In this document: in pieces, positions 1 through 8,880 of the stretch
Layout: each line of letters starts with the position of its first letter
Position numbering within the stretch: position 1 is the stretch's first letter
NCBI GenBank assembly: GCA_026004675.1
Contig: BPJP01000012.1
Location: forward strand, 1 to 64,000
DNA: 64,000 nucleotides
From: Gemmatales bacterium
GTDB lineage: Bacteria > Planctomycetota > Planctomycetia > Gemmatales > Gemmataceae
Direction: 5' to 3'
Program-made: the position numbers and the translations under genes
Notes under the pieces: generated by a model
Told to the model about the DNA's origin: nothing
The model's input: the letters and a program-made list of their open reading frames with translations, nothing else
Database searches by the model: none

Positions 1-941
1 GTCGACTCCCAACTGCCGATCCCAGAATAAAAGAATCGCTCCAACGGATCCTTCGCTGGGGGCTGCAAGGCGTCGCGGGTCGCCCGGCCGAAATTGAAAG
101 GAACGAGGCAACTGATACGTGAATCGAGAGCGGCTGTGACAGCTGCCGGATCAGCGCCGCCTGCCACCGCTCCCAACAGGATCAGTTTCGACTTGTCAAC
201 ATCGTCACGCTGAGCTAACAGATCGATTCCCCTCATCAGGTCCCAGACCATCCAGCCGATCAAACTTTCGCCCAGGACATGCAACTGCATGCCGACGTTA
301 TAACGGAAATAGTAATCCTGTCGGCTGACGCGAAACGTTTTGGGATAAGACGTTTTGTCGCGGAAGGGATGCTGTCGGCGTTCGCCGTGGCCCAATTGGT
401 CCATGATTAAAACGACACATCCCTGGCGTGCCCAGTTCATGCCCATATCCTGGAGTTCGGGATGCGTCTTCGGATTGTGATGACTATGGCAGATCAGAAT
501 ACCGGGCCGTTTGGTTTCTCCCTGGTCAAATCTTTTAGCCGGTTCATACAAATTGGCCGAGACCAGCAACCCCGGACGGCTTTCAAAGACCACATTCCTG
601 ATCCGGAACCCATCGCCTTCGATGGACCCGGTCACACGGGGATGGAGGGCATTTCTGGCGGGAAAAGAGCCGAGGGACTGTCGCAAGGCCGCGAGTCGGC
701 GATCGCGAAAAGCCTCCCAGTCGCTTCGCGATCGGATTTGCCGCCATATTTTCAAGTGCTGACGATTGGCCGCCCGCAGGCGGCGCAAGACATCCTCCGC
801 CAGCATCTCGCGCAAAGCTTTCGCTTTGGTTTCTTCTTCCACCACACGCGAAGAAAGCCGGCGAATGGTTTCGTCGTTTCCCCAAGCGCATGACGCAATC
901 AACAGAAAAGACAGCACGCAAACCGCTCGACGTCGCCTCAT
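1..941 (-). CDS. secreted alpha/beta-hydrolase (acetylxylan esterase-like), partial, nucleophile Ser missing
   Basis: The gene runs off the left edge; 313 N-terminal residues are visible. Residues 1-21 look like a signal peptide (Arg-rich start, hydrophobic core, SCAWG), so the protein is probably exported. The fold family is the acetylxylan esterase-like alpha/beta hydrolases common in planctomycetes: there is a GILICHSHHN strand-turn near residue 147 and a DQLGHGER motif near 181. Where the family has a G-x-S-x-G nucleophile elbow, this protein reads GAVAGG (257-262), so the Ser position is Val259. It may be a non-catalytic paralogue. The His/Asp part lies outside the window. The start is the ATG at 941, diverging from the propeller gene at 1212. 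Confidence 0.75.
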   Translation of the reverse strand, partial: MRRRRAVCVLSFLLIASCAWGNDETIRRLSSRVVEEETKAKALREMLAEDVLRRLRAANRQHLKIWRQIRSRSDWEAFRDRRLAALRQSLGSFPARNALHPRVTGSIEGDGFRIRNVVFESRPGLLVSANLYEPAKRFDQGETKRPGILICHSHHNPKTHPELQDMGMNWARQGCVVLIMDQLGHGERRQHPFRDKTSYPKTFRVSRQDYYFRYNVGMQLHVLGESLIGWMVWDLMRGIDLLAQRDDVDKSKLILLGAVAGGADPAAVTAALDSRISCLVPFNFGRATRDALQPPAKDPLERFFYSGIGSWES

Positions 942-1211
942 GGTAATCCTCGATATGTGATCCTCGATAGCTTTTCGGTGAAAGCAGGAAGCGTCCAGTT
1001 GTGGTGGCACAACCGCTGCGATGGGAAATACCGAAAATAGTGCCCCAAAGGGTTGTGTCGGCGGAAAACTTTGCCCCATCGACGAAAACCGCCTCGCGGG
1101 TCTTAAACAGACATGGTAAAGTGGAAATCGGTCCGCGCCAACGAATTGGCCAACAAGATGGTTGTCTGGTAGAAGCTCGATTGCCGCGTGCCCCTTGTTC
1201 GAGAAAGCGAC

Positions 1212-2679
1212 ATGAAACCCTATCGTTTGCCGTTGATCCTGGCGACTCTGGTGAGCAGCACGTCCTTGTTGCGAGCGACAGAGCGAGTCTACACGAATCC
1301 GTTGCCGCCATCAGCATTCGCTTTAAGCCGGTTGAACCTGAGAATGGCCTGGCGAGTGTATGTGCCGACGTTCGGCAAGAAAGACGGCATCTTCAGCGTT
1401 CAGTTCTTTGGCGATCATGTAGTGGTTCAAACGCGCAGCGGAGCCATCACCGCATTGGAACTAAAAACCGGTCGCGCCCTGTGGCGGACGCGCGTCGGCC
1501 AGATGTATCGCGTTACTCACCCGTTGGGTGCCAACAAGAAGTGGTACTTTGCGTTGAGAGGCACGAACCTGTATGCGTTGGACAAAGAAACAGGAGTGGC
1601 CGAGTGGGAATTCGACTTGCCGACTCTTCCCTCGGCAAGCGTAGCCGCCGATGAAGAGCGTTTTTTACATCGTTGGCGGTCTGGGTCGGTTGTACGGATT
1701 TCAGTTTCCCGGCAAGCCTGCGCCGCGAATTTATGCGACTTCGATCGATTACTCGACCCAACCCCTGCCGCAAAAACCAGAGGAAGGCTATTCTCCCTAT
1801 GACCGAGCACGCGGCTATGGCGGGAAAGTCTTCGAATCGATCGGCCCGCTGCACGACTTGATGGAACCACGAAAAGAAGCACCGCCGAAGCCGAAGCCGA
1901 CTTTGATTTGGGATTATCGCGCCAACGCTCGACTCGACCGTCCGCCAATCGTCACAGCGGACAACCTCGTGATCGCCGATAGCGGCGGGCGATTTTTTAT
2001 CACGTCCAAAACCGAAACAAGAGTGAATGCACAATTCGAAACCGACGCCCCGCTATCAGCTCCACTGGCTCAATACCGTTCCCTCGTCACGCCTGAGGGG
2101 CCAAATAAAAAAATGGTCATTGAAGAAATGGTCTATGTCGCGTCTCGCGACTATCACCTGTACGCTCTCAATGTTACGCGCGGCGAAATCGTCTGGCGTT
2201 TTACGGGCGGAGCGCCCATTCTCCAACAGCCCGTTGTCAACGACTGGGAGATTTACGTCGTTACGGAAGGAGCCGGCCTGTATCGGATCGATCGCAAAAA
2301 CGGCGACATCCTCTGGCGGAACCGCGAGGCACAGCGGTTCTTGTCCGCGAACAAGAAATTCGTGTACGCTGCCGACGTGCAAAACAACTTGCTTATTCTC
2401 AGTCGAGAAAGCGGTGCCATTCGCGCACGTTACGATGTCAGAGACTTCAACGTCCCCGTTGTCAATGAAGCCACCGATCGGTTCTTTTTGGCAGCCCATA
2501 ATGGCCTGCTGGTTTGCCTTCACGACCGCGAATACTCGACTCCGCTCATCATGAAAACGCCGCTCGCTGAGCCGAAACCGAAAAAAACCAGGCGAAATGC
2601 AGCCACCAGCGAAAAAAACCCAAATAAACAACGAACTCTGTTGCACTCGTTCGCCGTGATAATGTCCTTTGCCAGTTAA
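1212..2679 (+). CDS. PQQ-like beta-propeller repeat protein (one frameshift)
   Basis: A secreted propeller protein of about 488 residues. It begins MKPYRLPLIL with a signal peptide ending near RATERVY. Blades carry the usual strands: VVQTRSGAITALELKTGRALW, YALDKETGVAEWEF, YALNVTRGEIVWRF, YRIDRKNGDILW. These are the Trp-docking type repeats of quinoprotein-like propellers; no ligand can be inferred. The frame breaks at a run of six T (1661-1666). Removing one T joins the two halves in a continuous blade (AADEERFYIVGGLGR), so a sequencing over-call is likely. The orphan permease starts 26 bp downstream on the same strand and may be co-transcribed. Confidence 0.8.
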
Positions 2680-2705
2680 TGACTGCGTAAATACTGATAC
2701 GATCG

Positions 2706-4376
2706 GTGTCACTCTTTCGCGTTCTGGGCAGTTTGCTGCTATTTCTTTTGGCGTTGCCTTTGGCCGCACCATGGTTGGAATTGGCAGCGACTCCGCAAGG
2801 ATGGCTCGCGTGGCAGGAATTCGGCAGAATCCGATCCCTTGCGTTTAATACGCTGATTTTGTCGCTGGGTACGCTGTCGATCGTTCTTCCTTCGGGCACA
2901 CTTTTGGGCTTTCTTCTTTTTCGCACCGATCTGCCCGGCGCGCGATTCTACCAGCTACTTGCCTTTGTCACACTCTTTGTGCCTTTACCGTTATACACGG
3001 CGGCATGGCAATCAGCATTTGGCAGTGACGGCTTGTTCTTTTTCGATGCCAACACCGCCTGGACGCCATGGGTCGAAGGACTCTCCTCCGCCATTGGCAT
3101 CCACTCCCTGGCTTCCCTTCCTTGGGTCATCTTGATCACAGGAATGGGGTTTCTTCAAGTGGAAAGCGAACTGGAGGAAGATGCCCTCACCGCTGCCGGG
3201 ATGTGGCGTGTCTTTGTCTCCACGACTTTGTTGCGAGCACGCGGGCTGATTCTGGCCGCCGCCCTGTTCGTGTGGCTGCAGACGACGGAAGAAATCAGCG
3301 CTGCTTATTTCCTTGGTGTTCGAAGTTTTGCCGAGGAAGTGTACTACCAATTTCAGGCTTCTGATCAAACTGGTCTGGTCAGAAGTGTGGCGTTGTCTGT
3401 CCCGCAAGTCGTGTTGACCTTCTTGATCCTGGTAGCAGTCGGTTATTTGCTGCGCGGCTGGGACTCGCCCTTGATGTCGGGGCGGTTGAGCCTGGTGTTT
3501 CGATTGGGACGATGGCGCTGGCCATTGAGCGTCACGCTAGGCTGCTTTTCGTTGGTGTTGGCTGGTGTTCCTCTTTTGAGTTTGCTCAGGAAAGCTGGTT
3601 CAATCGGCTTTCCCCCCGTTTTTTCGCTCGCGACGGCGACGGATTATCTGCACGAGTCCGTCATCGCGAACTTTGGACTGATTTTAAGGAGTGTTTTGAC
3701 AGCGCTTTGCACGGGAGTTGCGACAGGGACATTGGCATTGAGCCTTTGTTGGTTGTCGTTGCATGCCCGCTGGCTGCGATCTATGCTCGCCCTGGTTATC
3801 GCAATGGGACTGGCCTTGCCGGCTCCCATCCTCGGTTTCGGCTTGAAATCCGGGATAGAGTGGCTGATTGGCATCGAAGAGTTTTTGGCCCATGCTGCGG
3901 GAATTCATCCGAGCGGCACCTTGCCCCTGGCTCGAATACTCTATTTCGGGCCGTCCTTTGTGCCGAATTGCTGGGCGTGGGCGGTCCGCTTTTTCCCTTA
4001 CGCTTGTCTGGTATGTTGGCCCGCGGTTCGCAAGTTCCCGCCGGAACTACACGACATCTGCGTCCTCGATGACATTCGGCCAGGGAAGGAGTTCGTCCAC
4101 CTTGTGTGGCCGGCCTTGACCCCGTTTTGGCTGGCTGCGTCGTTTCTCGTATTCGTCCTGGCTCTTTCTGAAATCGGGGCAAGCAAACTCGTTGCCACTC
4201 CCGGTGCCTACAGTTACGTACAGGAATTGTTTATGCGGCTGCATTATGGCGTGACCAACGAGTCCGCAGCGTTGGTGTTGGTTCTGTTGGCCATCGTCTT
4301 GCTGGCCTCCGGGATCGCCATAGGCACTGCCATGATCTGGCGGCGGCGAAACCCAATCGGTCGGCTGTCGCAATAA
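2706..4376 (+). CDS. ABC transporter permease, two fused transmembrane modules
   Basis: A 556-residue polytopic membrane protein with about twelve hydrophobic segments in two halves, as in FbpB/ThiP-type binding-protein-dependent permeases of the iron(III)/thiamine/spermidine class. The EAA-loop contact for the ATPase is clear in the first half (ELEEDALTAAGMWRVF, near residues 155-170) and degenerate in the second (ELHDICVLDDIRPGKEF). Translation starts at a GTG with an in-frame stop 18 bp upstream. No ATP-binding subunit or substrate-binding protein is nearby; the upstream neighbour is a propeller protein and the downstream one is EF-G. The substrate cannot be assigned. Confidence 0.75.
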   Translation: MSLFRVLGSLLLFLLALPLAAPWLELAATPQGWLAWQEFGRIRSLAFNTLILSLGTLSIVLPSGTLLGFLLFRTDLPGARFYQLLAFVTLFVPLPLYTAAWQSAFGSDGLFFFDANTAWTPWVEGLSSAIGIHSLASLPWVILITGMGFLQVESELEEDALTAAGMWRVFVSTTLLRARGLILAAALFVWLQTTEEISAAYFLGVRSFAEEVYYQFQASDQTGLVRSVALSVPQVVLTFLILVAVGYLLRGWDSPLMSGRLSLVFRLGRWRWPLSVTLGCFSLVLAGVPLLSLLRKAGSIGFPPVFSLATATDYLHESVIANFGLILRSVLTALCTGVATGTLALSLCWLSLHARWLRSMLALVIAMGLALPAPILGFGLKSGIEWLIGIEEFLAHAAGIHPSGTLPLARILYFGPSFVPNCWAWAVRFFPYACLVCWPAVRKFPPELHDICVLDDIRPGKEFVHLVWPALTPFWLAASFLVFVLALSEIGASKLVATPGAYSYVQELFMRLHYGVTNESAALVLVLLAIVLLASGIAIGTAMIWRRRNPIGRLSQ

Positions 4377-4724
4377 CGCCGACGCCGAAGTCCGCCGGAA
4401 ACCGGAAGCAGACATTAGCAATGTTAACAGGCCAAGCCGTTTAGGTGGCCGTTTGCCAGCGGCCTTTGTGCCGGGGGTCCATTTGTCGTGCATCATCCCC
4501 TGCGACGCAACCCGTAATTCGCGTACCAACCCATCTTGACCATTTTCAGATGATTTCATAAGTTTATGCTCTTCAACGGAGAAGGGAAGCGGCCTGTTTG
4601 GGAATCCCATCGCTGTGTCGATCTCACCACGCTGGATTCAGCCGAACCCCTAACCTGGGAAAATTTCTCTTTTTTGAAAGTGCACGACCAATCGCGCACG
4701 CGGAATGATTGCGGACTTGCTATT
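4377..4724 (+). other. intergenic region between the permease gene and the EF-G gene
   Basis: No gene is supported here. A small GC stem (GGCCG, 8-nt loop, CGGCC) lies near 4447-4464, followed by TTTG; it could be a weak terminator for the permease. A candidate sigma-70-type promoter lies at 4536-4564. The EF-G frame is open upstream to an ATG at 4566, but that extension has no similarity to EF-G and its composition is unremarkable. Confidence 0.5.
4536..4564 (+). promoter_or_regulatory. candidate promoter for the EF-G gene
   Basis: TTGACC (4536-4541), a 17-bp spacer and TAAGTT (4559-4564) resemble a sigma-70-type promoter. It would give a leader of roughly 150 nt before the EF-G ATG at 4725. 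The -10 is weak, and the call rests on sequence resemblance only. Confidence 0.35.
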
Positions 4725-6832
4725 ATGCTGGCGGAAAAACTGAGAAATATTGGCATCATCGCACACATCGACGCGGGGGAAAACAACGCTCACCGAACGC
4801 ATTCTCTATTTCGCCGGGTCGAAACACCGCGCGGGGGATGTGGATGAAGGCACCACCACCACGGATTACGACCCGCTGGAAGCCGAGAAAGGCATTACCA
4901 TCCAAAGTGCTGCCGTCAGCGTCCGCTGGCGCCATGCTCAAATCAATTTGATCGACACGCCAGGCCATGTGGATTTCACCGCCGAGGTTGAACGCAGCTT
5001 GCGCGTCCTCGACGGAGCAGTGGGCGTTTTCTGTGCAGTGGGTGGAGTAGAGGTACAAAGCGAAACCGTCTGGCGTCAAGCCGATCGGCACGATGTTCCC
5101 CGACTGGCGTTTGTCAACAAGCTCGACCGCACCGGTGCCGATTTCGCCGCTTGCGTGGAAGAGATGCGCTGCAAACTTCACATCCAGCCGGCAGTGTGTG
5201 CCATCCCCGCTGGCGAAGGCAGCGAGTTCGCCGGCGTCATCGACCTCGTGCGAATGAAATTCTGGAAACACGACGACACCGACCCGAAACACCTGCAGTT
5301 CTCTTTGACTGAAATTCCCGCTGCATACCGGCAAGAGGCGGAGAAATGGCGTTCGCAGTTATTGGAAACGGCGTCTTTGGCTTGTGACTCGCTGCTCCAT
5401 TCTCTGGTCGAGGGGAACGCCAGTCACCGAAGAAATGCTGCGTTCGGCTTTGCGTCAAGGAACCTTGGCGCGAATTGTGACCCCGGTGTTTTGTGGCTCG
5501 GCCAAAGAATTCCACGGCGTACGTCTCTTGTTGGATGCCGTCGTGGATTATCTCCCTTCGCCCCTCGACCGTCCGCCAGTCACGGGCTTCGTTCCTGCGA
5601 CCAAAGAAAAAGCCAGGCGTCGGCCGGAGGAAGCAACACCCCTGTCGGCTTTGGTTTTCAAGACGATCAGCGAGGCCCATGGCGACCTGGTCTTCGTTCG
5701 GGTTTATTCGGGCATACTCGAAGCTGGGACGACGGTACTCAATGCGACTACGGGCGAAAACGAACGCATCAGCCATATCTACCGGCTGATGGGATGCCGT
5801 CGCGAACGACTCGACCGTGCCGGGCCGGGAGAAATTGTGGCTGTCATGGGACTGCGACAAACCTGTACCGGCCAGACGCTCTGTGCCGCCGACGCACCAA
5901 TCTGTCTGGAGGAGATTCGCTTCCCCAAACCGGTGATCTCGCAATCGTTGCTGCCGGCAAAAAACACCGATGAAACCAAACTGGCCGAAGCTTTGGCCAG
6001 ACTGGTTCGTGATGATCCCACGCTCACCAAGCACGTCGACCGGGAAACCAATGAACTGATCCTTAGCGGTATGGGAGAACTGCACCTCGAAGTGGCCGTG
6101 CATAAACTGCAGCGTGATTTCCGCTTGCAAGTCGTGCCTGGCAAACCCATGGTGTCGTACCGACAAACGCTGTCGTCGGCCGTCGAATTGGAATATCGTC
6201 TTGTCAAGCAAACAGGCGGCCGGGGCAAGTATGCCGTCGTCGTCATGCGCTTCGAACCCGTGCCGCCGACCCTGACCGATGAGACCCTGTCGGACGTTTC
6301 TGGCATCCAACCTGATCCGGACGGTCTCTATTTTGTCGATAGCATTTTTGGTGGCGCTGTGCCCCGCGAATACATTCCCGCTGTCGAGCGGGGTTTTCGC
6401 GAGGCTTGCCGAAAGGGAGTCCGCTTTGGCTTTCCGTGCGTTGATATCAAAGCCACGTTGCTGGACGGCAAGGCCCACGTGGTCGATAGTTCGGCTCAGG
6501 CCTTCCAGCTTGCGGCCGAGGAATGCTTCAAACAGGCCCAAGTCAAAGCAGGCATCACCTTGCTCGAACCGATCATGAATGTCGTGGTGCATGCTCCGGC
6601 GGAATTCCTCGGCGATTTGGCCCGCGATATCGGCAGTCGCCGCGGCGTCATCCGCGACACCTCCATCGACAAGGATCGCTGCGTCGTCGCGGCCCATATT
6701 CCCCTGGCGGAGCTGTTCGGCTACACCAGCGAACTGCGCAATTCGACGGGCGGTCGGGCTTCGTTCACCATGGAACCCAGCCATTACGCTCCCGTCAGCG
6801 AAGAACTCGCCAACGTCGTTCCCGCACGTTGA
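4725..6832 (+). CDS. fusA: elongation factor G (two frameshifts)
   Basis: A translational GTPase that drives translocation or ribosome recycling; about 701 residues after correction, the normal EF-G length. Visible GTPase motifs are AHIDAGKTT (G1, restored), EAEKGITIQSAAV (switch I), DTPGHVDF (G3) and NKLD (G4). Domains III-V follow, with GMGELHLEV, GGRGKYAVVV and a C-terminal FGYTSELRNSTGGRASFTMEPSHY. Two single-base insertions break the frame: a G run at 4775-4779 (GCGGGG needs one G fewer) and GGGG at 5412-5415. Both repairs restore family sequence exactly. The gene is not beside rpsL, rpsG or tuf, so it may be a paralogue of the main EF-G. The start ATG lies six codons before RNIGIIAH. 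Confidence 0.88.
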
Positions 6833-6990
6833 CGCACGCCATCCGCTGCCGAGTCCTACTCGTCAGCAGAAATCGAGCCAACTTCGTCGGCAGGCGGACG
6901 CCGTGGTCGCGTGACGAATCTGGAATCGCGGTGCCTTTTTCGCATAATGTCCCACGGATGTTCAAACTTCCGTTCACTGTGGGATGCGTC

Positions 6991-7815
6991 ATGACTGGCT
7001 TGTACGAGCAAATCCAAGTGGCCCGAAAAGCGATTGTGGGCCGGTGGCAGGGAGAACCGAAAATCGGCATCATTCTTGGCACGGGGCTGGGAGGACTTGC
7101 CAGGGAAATCGACGTCGAAGCGGCTATTCCATATGAGGAAATCCCTCATTTTTCCGAGGCGACCGTGGTCTCCCACGCCGGCCAGCTTTTGTGCGGCAAA
7201 CTCGCCGGCAAAACCGTCCTCGCTATGGAGGGACGATTCCACTATTACGAAGGCTATTCGCTCCAGTCGATCACATTCCCCGTCCGCATCATGAAAGCCA
7301 TGGGCTGCGAAATCCTCATCGCCAGCAATGCCTGCGGCGGATTGAATCCCCAATTCGAAAAAGGCCAGATCATGGTCATCGAAGATCACATCAATCTCAT
7401 GGGGGACAATCCGTTGATCGGCAAGAATGACGATCGACTCGGCCCGCGCTTTCCTGATATGTGTCGTCCCTATGATCCGGAACTGATCGCTTTGACACAA
7501 CGTTGCGCCTTGGAGGAAAAAATCCCTCTGCAAAAAGGCGTTTACGTCGCCGTCCCGGGACCCAATCTGGAAACTCGTGCGGAGTACCGTTTCTTGCGAT
7601 TGATCGGCGCTGATGTGGTCGGCATGTCCACTGTCCCGGAAGTCATCGTCGGTGTCCATTGCGGGTTGCGGAATCTCGGCCTGTCGGTCATCACCGACAT
7701 GTGCCTCCCCGATGCCTTGGAACCGGTCAAATTAGAAGACATTCTGCAAACGGCAGCCACCGCGGAAAAACAACTGCGAGCACTCGTCCGCCGAATCATT
7801 GGAGAATTGCCATGA
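6991..7815 (+). CDS. punA: purine nucleoside phosphorylase (trimeric class)
   Basis: It phosphorolyses purine nucleosides to base and ribose-1-phosphate in the cytoplasm (purine salvage). The 274 residues match the PNP class II family length. Motifs: ILGTGLGGLA (phosphate loop, near 23), VVSHAGQL, GRFHYYEGYS, NACGGLNPQF, GDNPLIG, and VGMSTVPEVIV with ITDMCLPD near the C terminus, where class II enzymes bind the base. The chosen ATG precedes TGLYEQIQ; another ATG eleven codons upstream (6958) is possible. The stop overlaps the next gene's start as ATGA, so the two are translationally coupled. Confidence 0.88.
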   Translation: MTGLYEQIQVARKAIVGRWQGEPKIGIILGTGLGGLAREIDVEAAIPYEEIPHFSEATVVSHAGQLLCGKLAGKTVLAMEGRFHYYEGYSLQSITFPVRIMKAMGCEILIASNACGGLNPQFEKGQIMVIEDHINLMGDNPLIGKNDDRLGPRFPDMCRPYDPELIALTQRCALEEKIPLQKGVYVAVPGPNLETRAEYRFLRLIGADVVGMSTVPEVIVGVHCGLRNLGLSVITDMCLPDALEPVKLEDILQTAATAEKQLRALVRRIIGELP

Positions 7816-8540
7816 GCAGCCAGCCAGCGGTAAATCAAAGGCAGCTGGTTTTGGCACTGGTCTTCGCTTCGCTCTTTCCAACATTCACGGCCTGGTTGTA
7901 CTTTTTGTACCTGGGAGGTGCAGCGAACAGCTGGACGCAGGCCGCCTACACGGCGGGCAAGTTGATTCAATTCGCCTTCCCGGTCGTTTTCTGTTGGGTC
8001 GCGCAGAAACAGCTTCCGGTCAATCTTTGTCGGCCACGATCAAGAGGAATCATACTGGGATCGATTTTCGGTCTTGGCGTCGCAGCCGGGATCATGATCC
8101 TCTACTTTGTCGGACTGCGTGGTTTTCTGGAACGCATCGGTACACCCGAAGCCGTCCGGCAAAAGGTGGTCGCTTTCGGTGCCGATTCGCCTAGCCGATT
8201 TTTCTTGTTGGCCGTTTTTCTCAGCGTTTTCCATTCATTTCTCGAAGAATATTACTGGCGCTGGTTTGTATTCGGTAAGTTGCGTTCGCTGGTCACGATC
8301 TGGCCGGCGGTCGTGATATCCAGCTTGGGATTCATGGCGCATCACGTTCTTGTGCTCTATGTCTACTTGCCGGGTCGTTTCGTTTCCGCAGTGTTGCCTT
8401 TTTCGCTTTGCATTGCTTTTGGCGGCGGATTTTGGGCCTGGCTCTACGAACACGAAAGAGATCTTTACGGCCCGTGGCTCAGTCACGCTCTTGTCGATGC
8501 CGCCATCATGACCGTCGGCTACCACCTGGTTTTTCCATGA
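7812..8540 (+). CDS. CPBP-family intramembrane metalloprotease (Abi/CAAX-like)
   Basis: A 242-residue polytopic membrane protein with six to eight hydrophobic segments. The three CPBP/Abi motifs are present: EEYYWRWFVFGKLR (the EExxxR motif, near residues 153-166), FMAHHVLVL with the conserved His, and SHALVDA with the last His. Family members are glutamate-type intramembrane proteases or are related to CAAX prenyl endopeptidases; the substrate is unknown. It overlaps the purine nucleoside phosphorylase gene by 4 bp. Nothing in the sequence links the two functions. Confidence 0.82.
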   Translation: MSSQPAVNQRQLVLALVFASLFPTFTAWLYFLYLGGAANSWTQAAYTAGKLIQFAFPVVFCWVAQKQLPVNLCRPRSRGIILGSIFGLGVAAGIMILYFVGLRGFLERIGTPEAVRQKVVAFGADSPSRFFLLAVFLSVFHSFLEEYYWRWFVFGKLRSLVTIWPAVVISSLGFMAHHVLVLYVYLPGRFVSAVLPFSLCIAFGGGFWAWLYEHERDLYGPWLSHALVDAAIMTVGYHLVFP

Positions 8541-8583
8541 ACCAGTAAAGCAGTCGGGTGCATGCAACGCAGGCACGTCAAAT

Positions 8584-8658
8584 CGCGAAAGGCTGATGAG
8601 CGAAAAGCCCCCAAACGAAGCAACCACGCCGCCGAGGCTGTATAGTCAGGCTTTCGCG
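8584..8658. repeat. inverted repeat upstream of ftsH
   Basis: The arms CGCGAAAGGCTGA (8584-8596) and TCAGGCTTTCGCG (8646-8658) are complementary except at one position and are separated by 49 bp. The right arm lies just before the extended -10 TGCTATGCT. It could be an RNA stem ending the nucleoside phosphorylase transcript or a protein site at the ftsH promoter; the sequence does not decide. Confidence 0.4.
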
Positions 8659-8709
8659 GTTTTGCTATGCTAAACAAGTATCGAATTTCAGCTAAAGGGA
8701 GCCAACCTG

Positions 8710-8739
8710 ATGCGCAAGTTTCTGGCACTTGTCCGCTGA
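8710..8739 (+). CDS. possible nine-residue leader peptide before ftsH
   Basis: ATG CGC AAG TTT CTG GCA CTT GTC CGC TGA encodes MRKFLALVR. It has a good purine-rich ribosome site (AAAGGGAG, 8-nt spacing) and lies downstream of the possible extended -10 at 8666-8671, 141 bp before the ftsH start. It could be a regulatory upstream frame or a remnant of a longer gene. There is no homology evidence. Confidence 0.25.
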   Translation: MRKFLALVR

Positions 8740-8880
8740 TTGCGTATGCCGGCTTCCGGACCTCGCCGGCTGGAACGTCGAGCGATCGTCGCTGCCTTGC
8801 TGCAGTCGAGACCGCGGCAAGGGAGATTCAGGCTGTTGACAGGAAGAAAAAATCGGAACGGCTGATCGCCAGGGATTCCT

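Larger units (their letters stand above)
8541..8880 (+). other. leader region upstream of ftsH
   Basis: 340 bp with no long gene. It holds a long-range inverted repeat (8584-8596 against 8646-8658, 12 of 13 positions pairing), an extended -10 element TGCTATGCT ending at 8671 with a poor -35, and a nine-codon reading frame (8710-8739) preceded by AAAGGGAG. A longer frame from 8667 overlaps the ftsH start and looks non-coding. Confidence 0.5.

Noticed and set aside
4725-6832. Programmed frameshifting or decay in EF-G
   Set aside because: Programmed frameshifting is not known for EF-G, there are two separate shifts, and both sites are run-length over-calls that occur in many other genes here.
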